Of a stretch of 5,444 nt of DNA, positions 5,384-5,444 are shown one piece after another. Both the position numbers and the translations under genes were made by a program. Under the pieces are notes generated by a model. That model made no database searches, was not told where the DNA came from, and saw only the letters and a program-made list of their open reading frames with translations. The DNA is from Melioribacteraceae bacterium (GTDB lineage Bacteria > Bacteroidota > Ignavibacteria > Ignavibacteriales > Melioribacteraceae): positions 1-5,444 of the forward strand of contig WFQV01000455.1 in assembly GCA_015486905.1 (NCBI GenBank). The letters are read 5' to 3'. Numbering within the stretch: position 1 is the stretch's first letter; each line of letters begins with the position of its first letter.

Positions 5384-5444
5384 GTTCTTCGTTTAGAGGT
5401 TTAGTTCGCCTTCGGCGGTTTAGAAGTTTAGAGGTTCAAAGGGA
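5384..5444 (+). repeat. TTTAGA/hairpin intergenic repeat, copy 3 (reaches window edge)
   Basis: The 48-bp core (5384-5431) matches copy 1 (4689-4736) at 45 positions; the hairpin is at 5407-5417. It lacks the CGTCATTCATT lead-in but continues into AGGTTCAAAGGGA as copy 2 does. It may continue past the right edge. Confidence 0.88.

Larger units (their letters stand above)
4419..5444. other. Repeat-mosaic non-coding region
   Basis: About 1 kb holds no supportable gene apart from the doubtful relic ending at 4567. It is built from short words that recur within the region: a TTTAGA/hairpin unit in three copies, a TCCGTGTT...CAATCAGC word in two copies, an AATCATAA...CTGCGTCCCATT word in two copies, AT-rich TTTTTAATT runs (about 4760-4783 and 4969-5006), and local tandem duplications near 5306-5368. 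No tRNA, CRISPR array, transposase or origin-like cluster is visible. Confidence 0.8.

Noticed and set aside
4677..5444. CRISPR array
   Set aside because: The repeats are imperfect, spaced 177 and 530 bp apart, with other repeated words between them rather than regular unique spacers, and no cas genes are present.

Overview
The window looks like an AT-rich bacterial chromosome segment. All supported genes lie on the minus strand, and about 1.6 kb of the 5.4 kb is non-coding and full of short repeats. AT-biased codon use, weak ribosome-binding sites and this style of wordy intergenic repeat suggest something near Bacteroidota, Ignavibacteriota or a related candidate lineage. That placement is inference; no marker gene is present.

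Reading along the minus strand (right to left), the window opens with about 1 kb without a clear gene (4419-5444). This stretch is a mosaic of short repeated words. It holds three copies of a roughly 50-60 bp unit with a small CGCC/GGCG hairpin between octamer-like TTTAGA repeats, two other word pairs whose order is swapped between blocks, and local tandem duplications. A short plus-strand frame ending at 4567 may be a gene relic. Next comes a 250-residue class I SAM-dependent methyltransferase that starts at GTG (3666-4418).

A 553-bp gap (3113-3665) follows. It holds a 22-bp perfect palindrome near its middle and a pair of outward-placed imperfect inverted repeats about 370 bp apart, flanked by the direct repeat GATTAG. 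The arrangement resembles a small non-autonomous (MITE-like) element.

The rest is a xanthine dehydrogenase operon. xdhA (1697-3112) encodes a fused 2x[2Fe-2S] plus FAD subunit. xdhB (1-1700, cut off by the left edge) encodes the molybdenum-cofactor subunit. The two overlap by ATGA, with a strong Shine-Dalgarno for xdhB inside the end of xdhA, so they are almost certainly co-transcribed and translationally coupled. XdhB keeps the residues that distinguish purine-oxidising xanthine dehydrogenases from aldehyde oxidases. In the assembled enzyme, hypoxanthine or xanthine is hydroxylated at molybdenum in XdhB, and electrons pass through the two XdhA iron-sulfur clusters to FAD and then NAD+. The methyltransferase has no evident functional link to the operon.

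I see no convincing new enzymatic system. The less ordinary material is the repeat architecture in the two intergenic regions.
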